Counted from the first letter of the stretch, positions 5,671 through 13,478 are shown. The stretch: 17,498 nucleotides of DNA from Syntrophobacterales bacterium (GCA_017881765.1 JADGQN010000050.1:1-17498), one strand, 5' to 3'. Notes: generated from the letters alone by a model not told the origin. Numbers and translations are program-made.

Positions 5671-7024
5671 TCCTTATCGGTATGAAGAGCAACTTTACGC
5701 GATGCGGATCCACGGCGAACAGGCCGGAGAGCAGCTCAAAACCGTAGCCTTCCGGGGCCCTCTTCAACTCAAAGAGAAAGGCAAGTCGTCTTTTCCAGCT
5801 CTCACCTTTTTCTTCCTTCGTGTAAAAACCATACAGGTAGTTGGAGGTGCGCATCGACCCTTCCCTTCTGTATTCGTACAAGGTGATGAGGGGCTTAACG
5901 ATGCGATCAAATTTCTCGTTCCGGAAGGGCAAGAGGGACGGAAAGAAAAAGGCCGCCCTCTCCTTGCTGTCGCGATACTCGAAGAGAGGCCAGAAGCTGG
6001 CAAACTTCCCTCTGTCGTCATCATTGTATCTCCCGAGGTAAATGAGGAGACGCTTATCCACGTAGCGCTGATCTTTGACGTACCACTCTGAGTCCCTGTA
6101 TATGGGCCAAAGGTAGGTGTACGTGTTATCCTTGCCTCTCGATTTGTGTGTGTACGGAGGCCAGATACCAAACGCGTTTTCCTCCTCACTTTTGGTGTAA
6201 AAGTAGAAGGGCCACGGGGCGTCCAGCGATTCTCTCTCGGGCGACTTGTAGTAACTGAAAAACGGGAAGAGAACGCTCTTTTGCACGGTCGTCCGGGACG
6301 TTGTACGCATATAGAAAGGAATGGCCCAGAAAATCTTCTTGGGATCTCCGAGGTCGGCGTCTCTTTCGCCCCAATAAAAGATTGGCCACAAAGCAAAACT
6401 TGACTTCTTTTCTTCCCCCCGATTCCTGTATCCATAGAAGGGCCAGAACTTGAAGCCCTGTTCGGTCCCTTTGCTAACCGAGAAGAACGGCCAGAGAAGA
6501 TTGGTCCGCGTGGCCCCCTCGCTCTTCACGTAGCTGTAAAGGGGCCAAAGAAAGAATCCCATTTCATCTTTTCCAAATCGATTGTAAAGCTGGCCATAGA
6601 AGGGAAAAAAGCCACCGTAACTCTTCTCTTTGGATTTGCCCCAAAAAAGGAGCAGGATCGAGGTATCTTTCTCCCCGTTGAACGTGTGATGCGTATAGAA
6701 GGGGATGAACTGCGACTTGTTCTCTGTACCGCCTCCGAGCGGCCACAGCAAGCTGTAAGTGCCACCTTCTGCGGAGTCGCGCGAGAACAAGGGTCTGACC
6801 GTCAGCCGATCATTCTCGTCTTCCTTCTCATACGAAACCAGCGGGCCAAGATAGTTCTTCTCGCGTCCCAGCTCCCACGAGAGGGGCCAGACCGCCCAGA
6901 GGTGATGAGGGAAAAGGAGTAGAAGCAAAAAACCGCATAAGCCGATAGCCAGGGTAAGTGTGCAGGGGTTACCCTTGACCCTTGACCCTTGACCCTTGAC
7001 CCAATCTTTGTCACTCCTCTGCAT
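5543..7024 (-). CDS. Exported WPFY-repeat protein linked to the MCE transport operon, unrecognised family
   Basis: A 493-residue protein that I cannot assign to a named family. Residues 22-44 form a signal peptide or membrane anchor (Leu-rich core ending HLWA). From about 75 to 450 the protein is a chain of roughly 20 short units, each with an aromatic core such as WPLY, WPFF, WPFY, IPFY or FPFF (WP at 94, 160, 178, 194, 213, 271, 288, 306 and 345) separated by charged turns. The alternation suggests amphipathic beta-strands, that is a beta-sheet or barrel in the periplasm or outer membrane. Its ATG shares one base with the TGA of the mlaD-like gene, so it is co-translated with the lipid transporter and could be its periplasmic or outer-membrane partner (inference). 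Residues 9-18 (VKGQGSRVKG) and the hydrophilic tail from about 452 are encoded by heptamer arrays, and are probably late additions. Confidence 0.75.
   Translation of the reverse strand: MQRSDKDWVKGQGSRVKGNPCTLTLAIGLCGFLLLLLFPHHLWAVWPLSWELGREKNYLGPLVSYEKEDENDRLTVRPLFSRDSAEGGTYSLLWPLGGGTENKSQFIPFYTHHTFNGEKDTSILLLFWGKSKEKSYGGFFPFYGQLYNRFGKDEMGFFLWPLYSYVKSEGATRTNLLWPFFSVSKGTEQGFKFWPFYGYRNRGEEKKSSFALWPIFYWGERDADLGDPKKIFWAIPFYMRTTSRTTVQKSVLFPFFSYYKSPERESLDAPWPFYFYTKSEEENAFGIWPPYTHKSRGKDNTYTYLWPIYRDSEWYVKDQRYVDKRLLIYLGRYNDDDRGKFASFWPLFEYRDSKERAAFFFPSLLPFRNEKFDRIVKPLITLYEYRREGSMRTSNYLYGFYTKEEKGESWKRRLAFLFELKRAPEGYGFELLSGLFAVDPHRVKLLFIPIRRAAGNGQPAAKSEQTPIASAECQGPDDECRVTGEQQPALSDR
6972..7002. repeat. 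Perfect CCCTTGA heptamer array inside a coding start
   Basis: Four exact copies of CCCTTGA plus CCC. In minus-strand sense this is GGGTCAA repeated, starting about 20 bases after the mlaD-like stop codon. It lies inside the N-terminus of the WPFY-repeat gene, where three units (21 bases) encode the heptapeptide VKGQGSR. Confidence 0.92.
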
Positions 7025-8055
7025 CAGAAAAGAATGCCGAAGATCGTCCCCAGGACAGTGATGGGAACCTGTTCCTGTACCGAGTCTGCAGCCCTCTGAA
7101 CTTTCTTCATCGTCTTTTCGGCCTCTGTGGCCAGTGTATCATCTTTCATGAGTTTGCCAAGGGTACCCTGGCCTTTATTCATGCTCTCCGTCATTTCTTT
7201 GATACTTTTCATGGTCGCCTCGGCGTCCGTATACAGCGTCTCATCCTTGACCAGCTTCCCTAACGTTCCCTTGCCCTGCTCAATCTCCGCCGAGATCGTC
7301 TTCAGGGATGCGACCGTGTCACGCGCATCGTTGTAAAGCGTCTCATCCTTTACGAGCAATCCAAGGCTCCCTTTCCCTTCCTCCACACCCCGCACGATCG
7401 AGTTGATCCCCGTGAAGGCCGCATCAGCCTTGTCTGCCAGAGGCCCAAACTTATCGCTCGCCTGGGCAACGTTACTGACGATGCGCGTTACATTGGTCTT
7501 GTTCTGGGTAACCATCTCCTTGAACTCACCGCTCACAACCTTGATGTTCTGCAGGCTCTCCTTGAGGTTCGACTTCTCCTGGTCACCTATCATGCCCTTA
7601 AACTGGCCCATGACGTCACTAAAGTTCTCCGCGGCGGATTGAACGTTTCTGAACATCTGATCGTAATCGGCAACAGCCACGACATTCGTTATTTCGTCTC
7701 CCGGTTTGAGAAAGGTCTTGGCCTGGCCGGGCACGATGGCCAAATACTTGTCGCCGAGAATGCCGAAAGATCTGATCACCAGTTTGCTATCCGTGGGGAT
7801 CTTCACGTTGTCCTTTATGAGCAGGCTCGCCTTAGCCCTGTATTCGTCAAGAGAGAGCTTGTGCACGGCTCCGATCTCGACCCCGGCCAACTCCACAGGG
7901 GACTTGATATCGAGACCGGCGACGTCAGGCAGATGGACAACTACCTCGTAACCGCTCCTGGTGAGCGTGCCATACTTTCCAACGCGGAACGACATATAAA
8001 AGAGGACCACAATCGCCATAAGCACGAGAACGCCCACCTTAAATTCAGAACTCAT
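7024..8055 (-). CDS. MlaD-like MCE-domain lipid-transport protein
   Basis: A 343-residue substrate-binding subunit of an MCE/Mla ABC transporter that moves phospholipids between the membranes. An N-terminal membrane anchor (residues about 7-24) is followed by the MCE domain (about 34-115, with VAGLDIKSPVELAGVEIGAV and FGILGDKYLAI). A long, probably helical C-terminal part holds three copies of a 34-residue repeat with the core G[KQ]G[ST]LGxL[VM]KD[ED]TL, at 227-243, 261-277 and 295-311. The chain ends in a hydrophobic tail (ITVLGTIFGILF). E. coli MlaD is about 180 residues, so this is the long form. The start overlaps the ATPase gene by four bases, and the stop TGA overlaps the ATG of the WPFY-repeat gene. 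Confidence 0.93.
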   Translation of the reverse strand: MSSEFKVGVLVLMAIVVLFYMSFRVGKYGTLTRSGYEVVVHLPDVAGLDIKSPVELAGVEIGAVHKLSLDEYRAKASLLIKDNVKIPTDSKLVIRSFGILGDKYLAIVPGQAKTFLKPGDEITNVVAVADYDQMFRNVQSAAENFSDVMGQFKGMIGDQEKSNLKESLQNIKVVSGEFKEMVTQNKTNVTRIVSNVAQASDKFGPLADKADAAFTGINSIVRGVEEGKGSLGLLVKDETLYNDARDTVASLKTISAEIEQGKGTLGKLVKDETLYTDAEATMKSIKEMTESMNKGQGTLGKLMKDDTLATEAEKTMKKVQRAADSVQEQVPITVLGTIFGILF

Positions 8056-8816
8056 AGCTCACCTCCTGCAAAGCCAGGTATTTTGGTCGCCTTCAAGAAT
8101 TCCTTGACCGCCTCCTGGCCGTTTCTCTTTATCTCGTATGGTGATCCCGCAGCGACAATCTTGCCGTTGTTAAGCATGGCCACCGTGTCGGCTATCCTGA
8201 ACATGCCCGCTATATCATGACTGATAACCACGTACGTCTTCTGGAAACGTGTCTGCGTTTCCTTGATAAGGTCTTCGATGGTAAGCGAAATGACCGGGTC
8301 CAGCGCTGAGGTCGGCTCATCAAAGAGAACAATGTCGGGGTCGAGAGCCAGGGCCCGCGCAAGGCCTACCCGCTTCTTCATCCCTCCCGAAAGCTCGGAA
8401 GGCAATTTCTCCGTGAATGCAAGAAGACCAACCGCTTTCAGTTTTTCTTCAACGGTTCTCTTTATCTCCTTTTGTTGAAGCCTGGTGTGTTCTCGCAGCG
8501 GAAACGCCACATTCTCAAACACGTTCATGGAATCGAAAAGGGCCGCTTCCTGGAAGAGCATGCCAAACTTCATGCGCACCTGGTTGAGTTCCCGCTCGTT
8601 CAATTTCGTGATCTCTGTCCCGTCAATCCATATCTCTCCGCTATCAGGCTTGAGAAGCCCGATCAGGTGCTTCATCAAGACGCTCTTACCTCCGCCGCTC
8701 TTGCCGATGATGACGGTGATCTTGCCCCGCTTCACGTCCAGATTGATTCCATCCAGCACCTTCTGGCCGTTGAAGCTTTTGTATAGATCGACAATCCTGA
8801 TCGTGGTATCGTCCAT
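8052..8816 (-). CDS. MlaF-like ABC transporter ATPase
   Basis: The 254-residue ATPase subunit of the MCE lipid transporter, acting on the cytoplasmic face with the MlaE-like permease. It has Walker A GKSGGGKS (38-45), Q-loop Q89, signature LSGGMKKR (142-149), Walker B DIVLFDEP (161-168) and the switch H200. LFQEAALFDSMNVFENVAFPL is the form expected for the MlaF/Mkl subgroup. The gene starts one base after the permease stop codon and overlaps the mlaD-like gene by four bases (ATGA). Confidence 0.95.
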   Translation of the reverse strand: MDDTTIRIVDLYKSFNGQKVLDGINLDVKRGKITVIIGKSGGGKSVLMKHLIGLLKPDSGEIWIDGTEITKLNERELNQVRMKFGMLFQEAALFDSMNVFENVAFPLREHTRLQQKEIKRTVEEKLKAVGLLAFTEKLPSELSGGMKKRVGLARALALDPDIVLFDEPTSALDPVISLTIEDLIKETQTRFQKTYVVISHDIAGMFRIADTVAMLNNGKIVAAGSPYEIKRNGQEAVKEFLKATKIPGFAGGEL

Positions 8817-8817
8817 G

Positions 8818-9591
8818 TCAGAACAAGAGGGACGTAAGTAGATAATCAGAGATCAATATCGTAACGCTCGAGACAACAACAGCCTCGGTCGTCGCTTTAC
8901 CAACGCCCTCTGCCCCTCCTTTCGTGTAAAAACCCTTATAGCAAGAAATCAGGCCCAGGATAACCCCGAAAACTGCCGCCTTCGCAAGGCCGTTGTAAAT
9001 ATCGTCAAGATCGACGTATCTCACCATCTTATTGACGAAGATGCCTTCGTTAATGCCCAGGAGCTTGACTCCAACGAAATAGCCGCCGATGATACCGACA
9101 AAATCAGCAATGATAGTCAGTATCGGCACCATGAAGAGTGATGCCAGCACCCTCGGCACAATGAGATACTTCACGGGGCTCAAGGCCATGACGGTCAGGG
9201 CATCGATCTGCTCCGTTACGCGCATGCTCCCTAGCTCAGCGGCCATGGCTGACCCTGCCCGCCCTGTCACCATAAGCGCCGTCAGGACCGGCCCCAGTTC
9301 ACGCGTCACGCTCAACGCAACGGTGACGCCGACCAGCCCCTCCGAACTGAATCTCCTGAACCCGTAGTATGTCTGCAACGCAAGCACCATGCCGGTGAAA
9401 CCGCCCGTAATGATCACGATGCCAAGCGATTTCACGCCGATGAATTCCATCTGCTTGAACAGATTGTTGAATTTGAAGGGTCCGCGAAAGGTCCAGTATG
9501 CCACTTCCATCAACATGAAGAAGACCCTGCCGAACTCTGACGCGGCGTAGGTGACAGGCTTAAACAGCGGTTTCACAAACCCTTCAAACAT
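8818..9591 (-). CDS. MlaE-like ABC transporter permease
   Basis: A 257-residue integral inner-membrane permease of the MlaE/YrbE family with about five or six hydrophobic helices. The family hallmark covers residues 98-132 (ELGPVLTALMVTGRAGSA, then AELGSMRVTEQIDAL). I start at ATG 9591 (MFEGFVKPLF), which has GAGG about five bases upstream. A longer frame to 9633 would read back into alr and adds no conserved residues. The start overlaps the alr 3' end by eight bases, which suggests translational coupling. No MlaB or MlaC homologue is found beside it. Confidence 0.93.
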   Translation of the reverse strand: MFEGFVKPLFKPVTYAASEFGRVFFMLMEVAYWTFRGPFKFNNLFKQMEFIGVKSLGIVIITGGFTGMVLALQTYYGFRRFSSEGLVGVTVALSVTRELGPVLTALMVTGRAGSAMAAELGSMRVTEQIDALTVMALSPVKYLIVPRVLASLFMVPILTIIADFVGIIGGYFVGVKLLGINEGIFVNKMVRYVDLDDIYNGLAKAAVFGVILGLISCYKGFYTKGGAEGVGKATTEAVVVSSVTILISDYLLTSLLF

Positions 9592-10693
9592 AGGTCCTCG
9601 CCATTCTCCGGGATATGGCGCACAGGATCTCATAGGGTATGGTCCCGGCGTGTCCGGCTATCTCATCTGCGGTAATAACGTCATCGCCCGCAACACCCAT
9701 CAAAACAGCCTCCTCCCCCGGCGCGACGTCGGGCAGATCCGTGACATCCGCCAGAAGCCAGTCCATACAGACGCGGCCTATGATCGGACACCGCTGTCCG
9801 CGAAGCAGGACGGTGCCCTTGTTTGAGAGTGCGCGAGGAATGCCATCCGCATACCCGGCAGCAATGTACGCGACCTTCGTCTTTCGCCGGGTAATAAACG
9901 TTCTGCCATAGCTGAGCGCTGACTGCGGCGGAAAGACCTTCAGGTATGCCACTCTGGATGCCAGCTTCATGACCGGCCTTACCTGTATTTTGTCGGCCAG
10001 CCTGGCGTCCGAGTAGGAACCGTAGAGCATGATCCCCAGCCGGACCATGTTGAAGTAAGCTTCCGGATACTGGCAGACCGCCCCGCTATTTGCCATGTGC
10101 AGGAGTGGCGGCAGGATGGCATGGCTTTTCAGAAAACCGACTGCCTCGTTAAACCGGTTTATCTGTGACATGCCGTATTCATCTCGCTGTTCAGAACCCG
10201 CAAAGTGGCTCATGAGGCCTTCGACGCGGACGTATTCCGCGCCTTTCAACGCCTTAGCAAGCGTGTCGAGCTGGTCGAGAGAGAAGCCGAGCCTTCCCAT
10301 GCCGGTGTCTACTTTAACATGCGCGTTGATCGGAAGTTCCCGTTGTTTCGCATGCCCGGCCAGCCGCTCTAAGCTTTCGAAATCAGCAAGCACCGGAGTA
10401 AGCCGATGCTCCCAAAGGGCTTCCGTCTCATCCCACGGCATCAAGCCACCCATGATCAGGATCGGCAGAGAGATCCTGTTGTTCCGCAGCTCGATCCCCT
10501 CTTCGAGTGTTGCCACACCGAAATAATTCGTCCCGGCAGACTCCAACGTACGGGCCACGGGAACGGCGCCATGGCCGTAACCATCGGCTTTCACGACACA
10601 GAGCATCCGCACATCAGGCGGCACCTTGCGCCTGATGGCTCCGTAGTTCTCCTCAAGCACTTTCAGATCAATCTCAACTCTGGCGCGACTCAT
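9584..10693 (-). CDS. alr: Alanine racemase
   Basis: A 369-residue PLP enzyme that interconverts L- and D-alanine for peptidoglycan. The PLP lysine is K35 in VVKADGYGHG. The opposing catalytic Tyr is Y262 in ALSYGRTF. The domains are an N-terminal TIM barrel (to about 240) and a C-terminal beta domain with AGYADGIPR and IIGRVCMDWLLADVTD. Length is normal for the family. The ATG overlaps the hemL stop by four bases (ATGA), and the 3' end overlaps the permease start, so it sits inside one operon. With the downstream epimerase it gives the cluster two possible cell-wall amino-acid racemisation steps. Confidence 0.96.
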   Translation of the reverse strand: MSRARVEIDLKVLEENYGAIRRKVPPDVRMLCVVKADGYGHGAVPVARTLESAGTNYFGVATLEEGIELRNNRISLPILIMGGLMPWDETEALWEHRLTPVLADFESLERLAGHAKQRELPINAHVKVDTGMGRLGFSLDQLDTLAKALKGAEYVRVEGLMSHFAGSEQRDEYGMSQINRFNEAVGFLKSHAILPPLLHMANSGAVCQYPEAYFNMVRLGIMLYGSYSDARLADKIQVRPVMKLASRVAYLKVFPPQSALSYGRTFITRRKTKVAYIAAGYADGIPRALSNKGTVLLRGQRCPIIGRVCMDWLLADVTDLPDVAPGEEAVLMGVAGDDVITADEIAGHAGTIPYEILCAISRRMARTYV

Positions 10694-11988
10694 CTCTCAT
10701 CCCGGGCTCCGAAACGCCTGAAGACGCGCTCAAAGGCACTGATCGTCTTGCCGATCTCCAGCTCTGTGTGATCCAGCGTCAGGAAAGCAGCCTCGAAAGG
10801 GCTGGGCGCAAAGAAGATGCCTTCCTCGAGCATCATTCGGAAAAATCGCGCGTAAGGCTCCCTGCCGGCCTGTGATGCGCTTTCGTAGTCCGTAACGTCT
10901 TTGTCGATGAAAAAACCGGTAAACATTCCGGTAGCACCATTGACACGATACGCCACATTATGTCTGGCCGCAATCTCCAGGACCTCACGGCCCAGATACT
11001 CGACCTTCTCTTTCATGGCACGGTAAGGATTCTCCGCTTTCAGCTGACCCAGGGCGTAGAGCCCTGCCCTCACCGCAACCGGGTTGCCGGAGAGCGTGCC
11101 CGCCTGGTATACTGCGCCGAGCGGTGCTACATGGTCCATGATTACGGCCTTTCCACCAAAGGCTCCTATGGGGAAGCCTCCGCCGATGATCTTCCCGAGG
11201 CATGTCAGATCGGGGTCGACGCCATAAAGGTGCTGAGCGCCACCGTAGGTCACCCTGAAGCCTGTGATCACCTCATCAAAAATGAGCAGGATGCCTGCGG
11301 TCTTGCACAGTTCTTCGAGGCTTTTCAGAAAGCCCTCCCGGGGCAGTATGACACCCATGTTGCCCATGATGGGCTCGACAATGACACACGCTATGTCCTT
11401 GTTCCTGTCGATGATGCTCCGCACGCTGTCGAGATGATTGAACTCCGCAACAAAGGTGTGGCGCGCAAGGTCGGCCGGAACACCTGCGCTGTCGGGGATG
11501 CCGTACGTTTCAAGGCCTGACCCCGCTTTGACGAGGAGGCTGTCGGCGTGCCCGTGATAACAGCCCCTGAATTTGATGATGCCGTCTTTCCCTGTTGCGC
11601 CGCGCGCGAGCCTGATGGCGCTCATCGTGGCTTCGGTGCCTGAACTGGTGAGTCTTACCTTTTCCATGGAAGGGAAAGCGTCGATCAGTAATTGCGCCAG
11701 TTTCACTTCATAAGGGTGGCATGCGCCGTAGCTCGTGCCGTCGGCGACGGCTGCCTGCGCCTCCCGCACCAGTCCGTCGTGGGCGTGACCGAGGATGATG
11801 GCGCCCCATGAGGCCACGTAGTCGAGATACGTATTACCATCAACATCAAAAAGGTAAGCGCCTTTTGCTCGCTGCACGAAAAAAGGTATGTCATTCACGG
11901 CCCGGAAGGCCCTTACCGGGCTATTCACGCCAGCGGGCATGAGCTTTAAAGCCTCTTCATAAAGATGTGCCGATTTTTCGCGTGTCAT
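10690..11988 (-). CDS. hemL: Glutamate-1-semialdehyde 2,1-aminomutase
   Basis: A 432-residue class-III PLP aminotransferase-fold enzyme that makes 5-aminolevulinate from glutamate-1-semialdehyde in the C5 tetrapyrrole pathway. Visible features are the N-terminal MPAGVNSPVRAF signature (17-28), SSGTEATMSAIRLARG (115-130), FRGCYHGHADSLL (140-152), IFDEVITGFR (236-245), the PLP lysine K266 in LGKIIGGGFPIGAFGG, and GTLSGNPVA further on. Length is standard. It is the first gene of the minus-strand operon. GGGGAG stands five to six bases before ATG 11988, and a good promoter lies at 12060-12032. hemA and other haem genes are not in the window. Confidence 0.97.
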   Translation of the reverse strand: MTREKSAHLYEEALKLMPAGVNSPVRAFRAVNDIPFFVQRAKGAYLFDVDGNTYLDYVASWGAIILGHAHDGLVREAQAAVADGTSYGACHPYEVKLAQLLIDAFPSMEKVRLTSSGTEATMSAIRLARGATGKDGIIKFRGCYHGHADSLLVKAGSGLETYGIPDSAGVPADLARHTFVAEFNHLDSVRSIIDRNKDIACVIVEPIMGNMGVILPREGFLKSLEELCKTAGILLIFDEVITGFRVTYGGAQHLYGVDPDLTCLGKIIGGGFPIGAFGGKAVIMDHVAPLGAVYQAGTLSGNPVAVRAGLYALGQLKAENPYRAMKEKVEYLGREVLEIAARHNVAYRVNGATGMFTGFFIDKDVTDYESASQAGREPYARFFRMMLEEGIFFAPSPFEAAFLTLDHTELEIGKTISAFERVFRRFGARDER

Positions 11989-12031
11989 ATTCTCCCCTCT
12001 CCGAGGCTTCCTGCAAGCCTGGAATCGTACT

Positions 12032-12060
12032 ATTCTACCTGCCGAAGCCTGTCATTTCAA
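12032..12060 (-). promoter_or_regulatory. Sigma70-type promoter of the hemL operon
   Basis: The minus strand carries TTGAAA (12060-12055), a 17-base spacer and TAGAAT (12037-12032). Transcription would start near 12025, giving a leader of about 37 bases before hemL ATG 11988. Spacing and distance are ideal. It would drive the whole minus-strand cluster. Confidence 0.65.
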
Positions 12061-12106
12061 ACAAATTCGCGATGCTTCTTCAGGCGGGAGGAAAAATTAC
12101 TTTACT

Positions 12107-12134
12107 TTGTTCAAAAAAATGTTTAGATGATACT
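12107..12134 (+). promoter_or_regulatory. Possible promoter of the dapL-like gene
   Basis: TTGTTC (12107-12112) and GATACT (12129-12134) are separated by 16 bases in an A/T-rich stretch, 20 bases before ATG 12155. The match to consensus is only fair, but the position in the divergent spacer fits. Confidence 0.35.
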
Positions 12135-12154
12135 AAAAAAGCAGGGGTGTAATC

Positions 12155-13318
12155 ATGGTTATGGCAGCATCGCGCATCGAGAAAATTCCTCCGTATATTT
12201 TCGCCCGCATCGACAAGAAGAAGCAGGAGGCGCGGAAAAAGGGTGTCGATCTTGTTGATCTGACTACCGGCGACCCTGATCTGCCGACGCCCGAGCATAT
12301 CGTCAGAAAAATGCAGGAGGCCACTGCAGATCCCAGGAACCATCGCTACCCCAGCTATGAAGGCATGCTTGAGTTCCGGAAGGCGGTTGCAGACTGGTAC
12401 ATGAAACGGTTCGGGGTCGAGCTCAACCCGGAGACCGAGGTTGTGGCGCTCATCGGCTCCAAAGAAGGCATAGCGCATATCCCCTGGGTTTATCTCAACG
12501 AAGGGGACGTAGCACTGATACCCTCGCCTGGATATCCCGTCTACAAAATATCGACGCTTCTTGCTGGTGGAATTCCTTACATAATGCCCCTGAGGGAAGA
12601 GCATGATTTTTTGCCCATACGAGAGCACATACCGGAAGATGTACGGAGGAAGGCAAAGATCGCGTTCCTCAATTATCCGAATAACCCGACGGGAGCACAC
12701 GCCGACGATGAGTTCTACGAGAGGGCAGTCTACGAAGCGCGAAAGAGCGACATCCTGCTCTGTCATGACGCTGCTTACAGCGAGGTTACTTTTGACGGGC
12801 ACCAGGGAAAAAGCATCCTTCAGTTCGACCACAATAAGAGATTTTCGATCGAGTTTCATTCCCTATCAAAAACATACTGCATGACGGGCTGGAGAATAGG
12901 GTTTGCCGTGGGCAACTCTGACGCCATTCAGAACCTGGGCAAACTGAAGACCAACATAGATTCGGGTGTCTTCCAGGCTATACAGTATGCCGCCATCGAA
13001 GCCCTGACAGGCAGCCAGGAATCGGTCGAGGCCATGAGAACCGTCTATGCCCGGAGAAGAGACATCGTTTTTGACGGTCTGACGGCGATGGGGATCAAGG
13101 TGCGCAAGCCGCTTGGCACGTTTTATATCTGGGCCCGGGTACCGACCGGCTTCTCCTCTGCCCAGTTCGCGGAGAAGCTGATCGAAGAAAAGGGGGTCGT
13201 GCTTACACCCGGGAGCGGATTCGGTGAGGAAGGGGAAGGTTATTTCAGGATCTCTACTACCACGAGCGAAGAGCGTATCAGAGAGGGGATAACGCGGCTG
13301 AAGTCAATGAAGCTGTAA
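12155..13318 (+). CDS. DapL-like LL-diaminopimelate aminotransferase (class I/II)
   Basis: A 387-residue fold-type-I PLP aminotransferase. Motifs are TTGDPDLPTPEHIV (37-50), the YPSYEGMLEFR substrate-loop segment (65-75), NYPNNPTG (173-180), HDAAYSE (204-210, PLP-ring Asp 205), the PLP lysine K239 in SLSKTYCMTGWR, and a C-terminal YFRISTT with the carboxylate-binding Arg. GDPDLPTP with IPPYIFARIDKKK at the N-terminus resembles LL-diaminopimelate aminotransferases, which make LL-DAP directly from tetrahydrodipicolinate for lysine and cell-wall synthesis. Related aromatic or alanine aminotransferases cannot be excluded. ATG 12155 has AGGGGTG about six bases upstream, and ATG 12161 is possible. 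The gene is divergent from hemL. Its stop codon lies inside the left arm of a 126-bp palindromic element. Confidence 0.85.
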   Translation: MVMAASRIEKIPPYIFARIDKKKQEARKKGVDLVDLTTGDPDLPTPEHIVRKMQEATADPRNHRYPSYEGMLEFRKAVADWYMKRFGVELNPETEVVALIGSKEGIAHIPWVYLNEGDVALIPSPGYPVYKISTLLAGGIPYIMPLREEHDFLPIREHIPEDVRRKAKIAFLNYPNNPTGAHADDEFYERAVYEARKSDILLCHDAAYSEVTFDGHQGKSILQFDHNKRFSIEFHSLSKTYCMTGWRIGFAVGNSDAIQNLGKLKTNIDSGVFQAIQYAAIEALTGSQESVEAMRTVYARRRDIVFDGLTAMGIKVRKPLGTFYIWARVPTGFSSAQFAEKLIEEKGVVLTPGSGFGEEGEGYFRISTTTSEERIREGITRLKSMKL

Positions 13319-13442
13319 GCCGGTTTGGATTTAATCGTATAGCTTCGTTGCCTTCGCCATGTCTCACTCCGACGTACTTATAGTACGCCTCCGTTCGCCA
13401 TGGCTTGAGCGCCTTGCTCTCCGATTAAATCCAAACCGGCTT
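13317..13442. repeat. 126-bp palindromic element with 21-bp perfect inverted ends
   Basis: Bases 13317-13337 and 13422-13442 are exact inverted copies of 21 bases (outer AAGCCGG, inner TTAATCG). Between them lie 84 bases with a second perfect hairpin, CGTACT (13373-13378) and AGTACG (13382-13387) around TAT. The sequence between is imperfectly self-complementary (GCCATG occurs on both sides). The left arm contains the last two bases of the dapL stop codon. It sits between two convergent genes and may act as a bidirectional terminator or RNA-stabilising structure. It may also be a small palindromic repeat family member (REP/MITE-like). No transposase is present. Confidence 0.85.
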
Positions 13443-13478
13443 GACTAATGTCACACGAAATTAATCTGTCTGTAGCCC

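Noticed and set aside
5453..6091. Plus-strand frame of 212 codons opposite the WPFY-repeat gene
   Set aside because: It starts in the heptamer array and has no motif. The minus frame has a signal peptide, regular repeats and tight operon spacing.
13317..13442. Insertion sequence or simple rho-independent terminator
   Set aside because: There is no transposase frame in 126 bases, and no T-tract follows the right arm.
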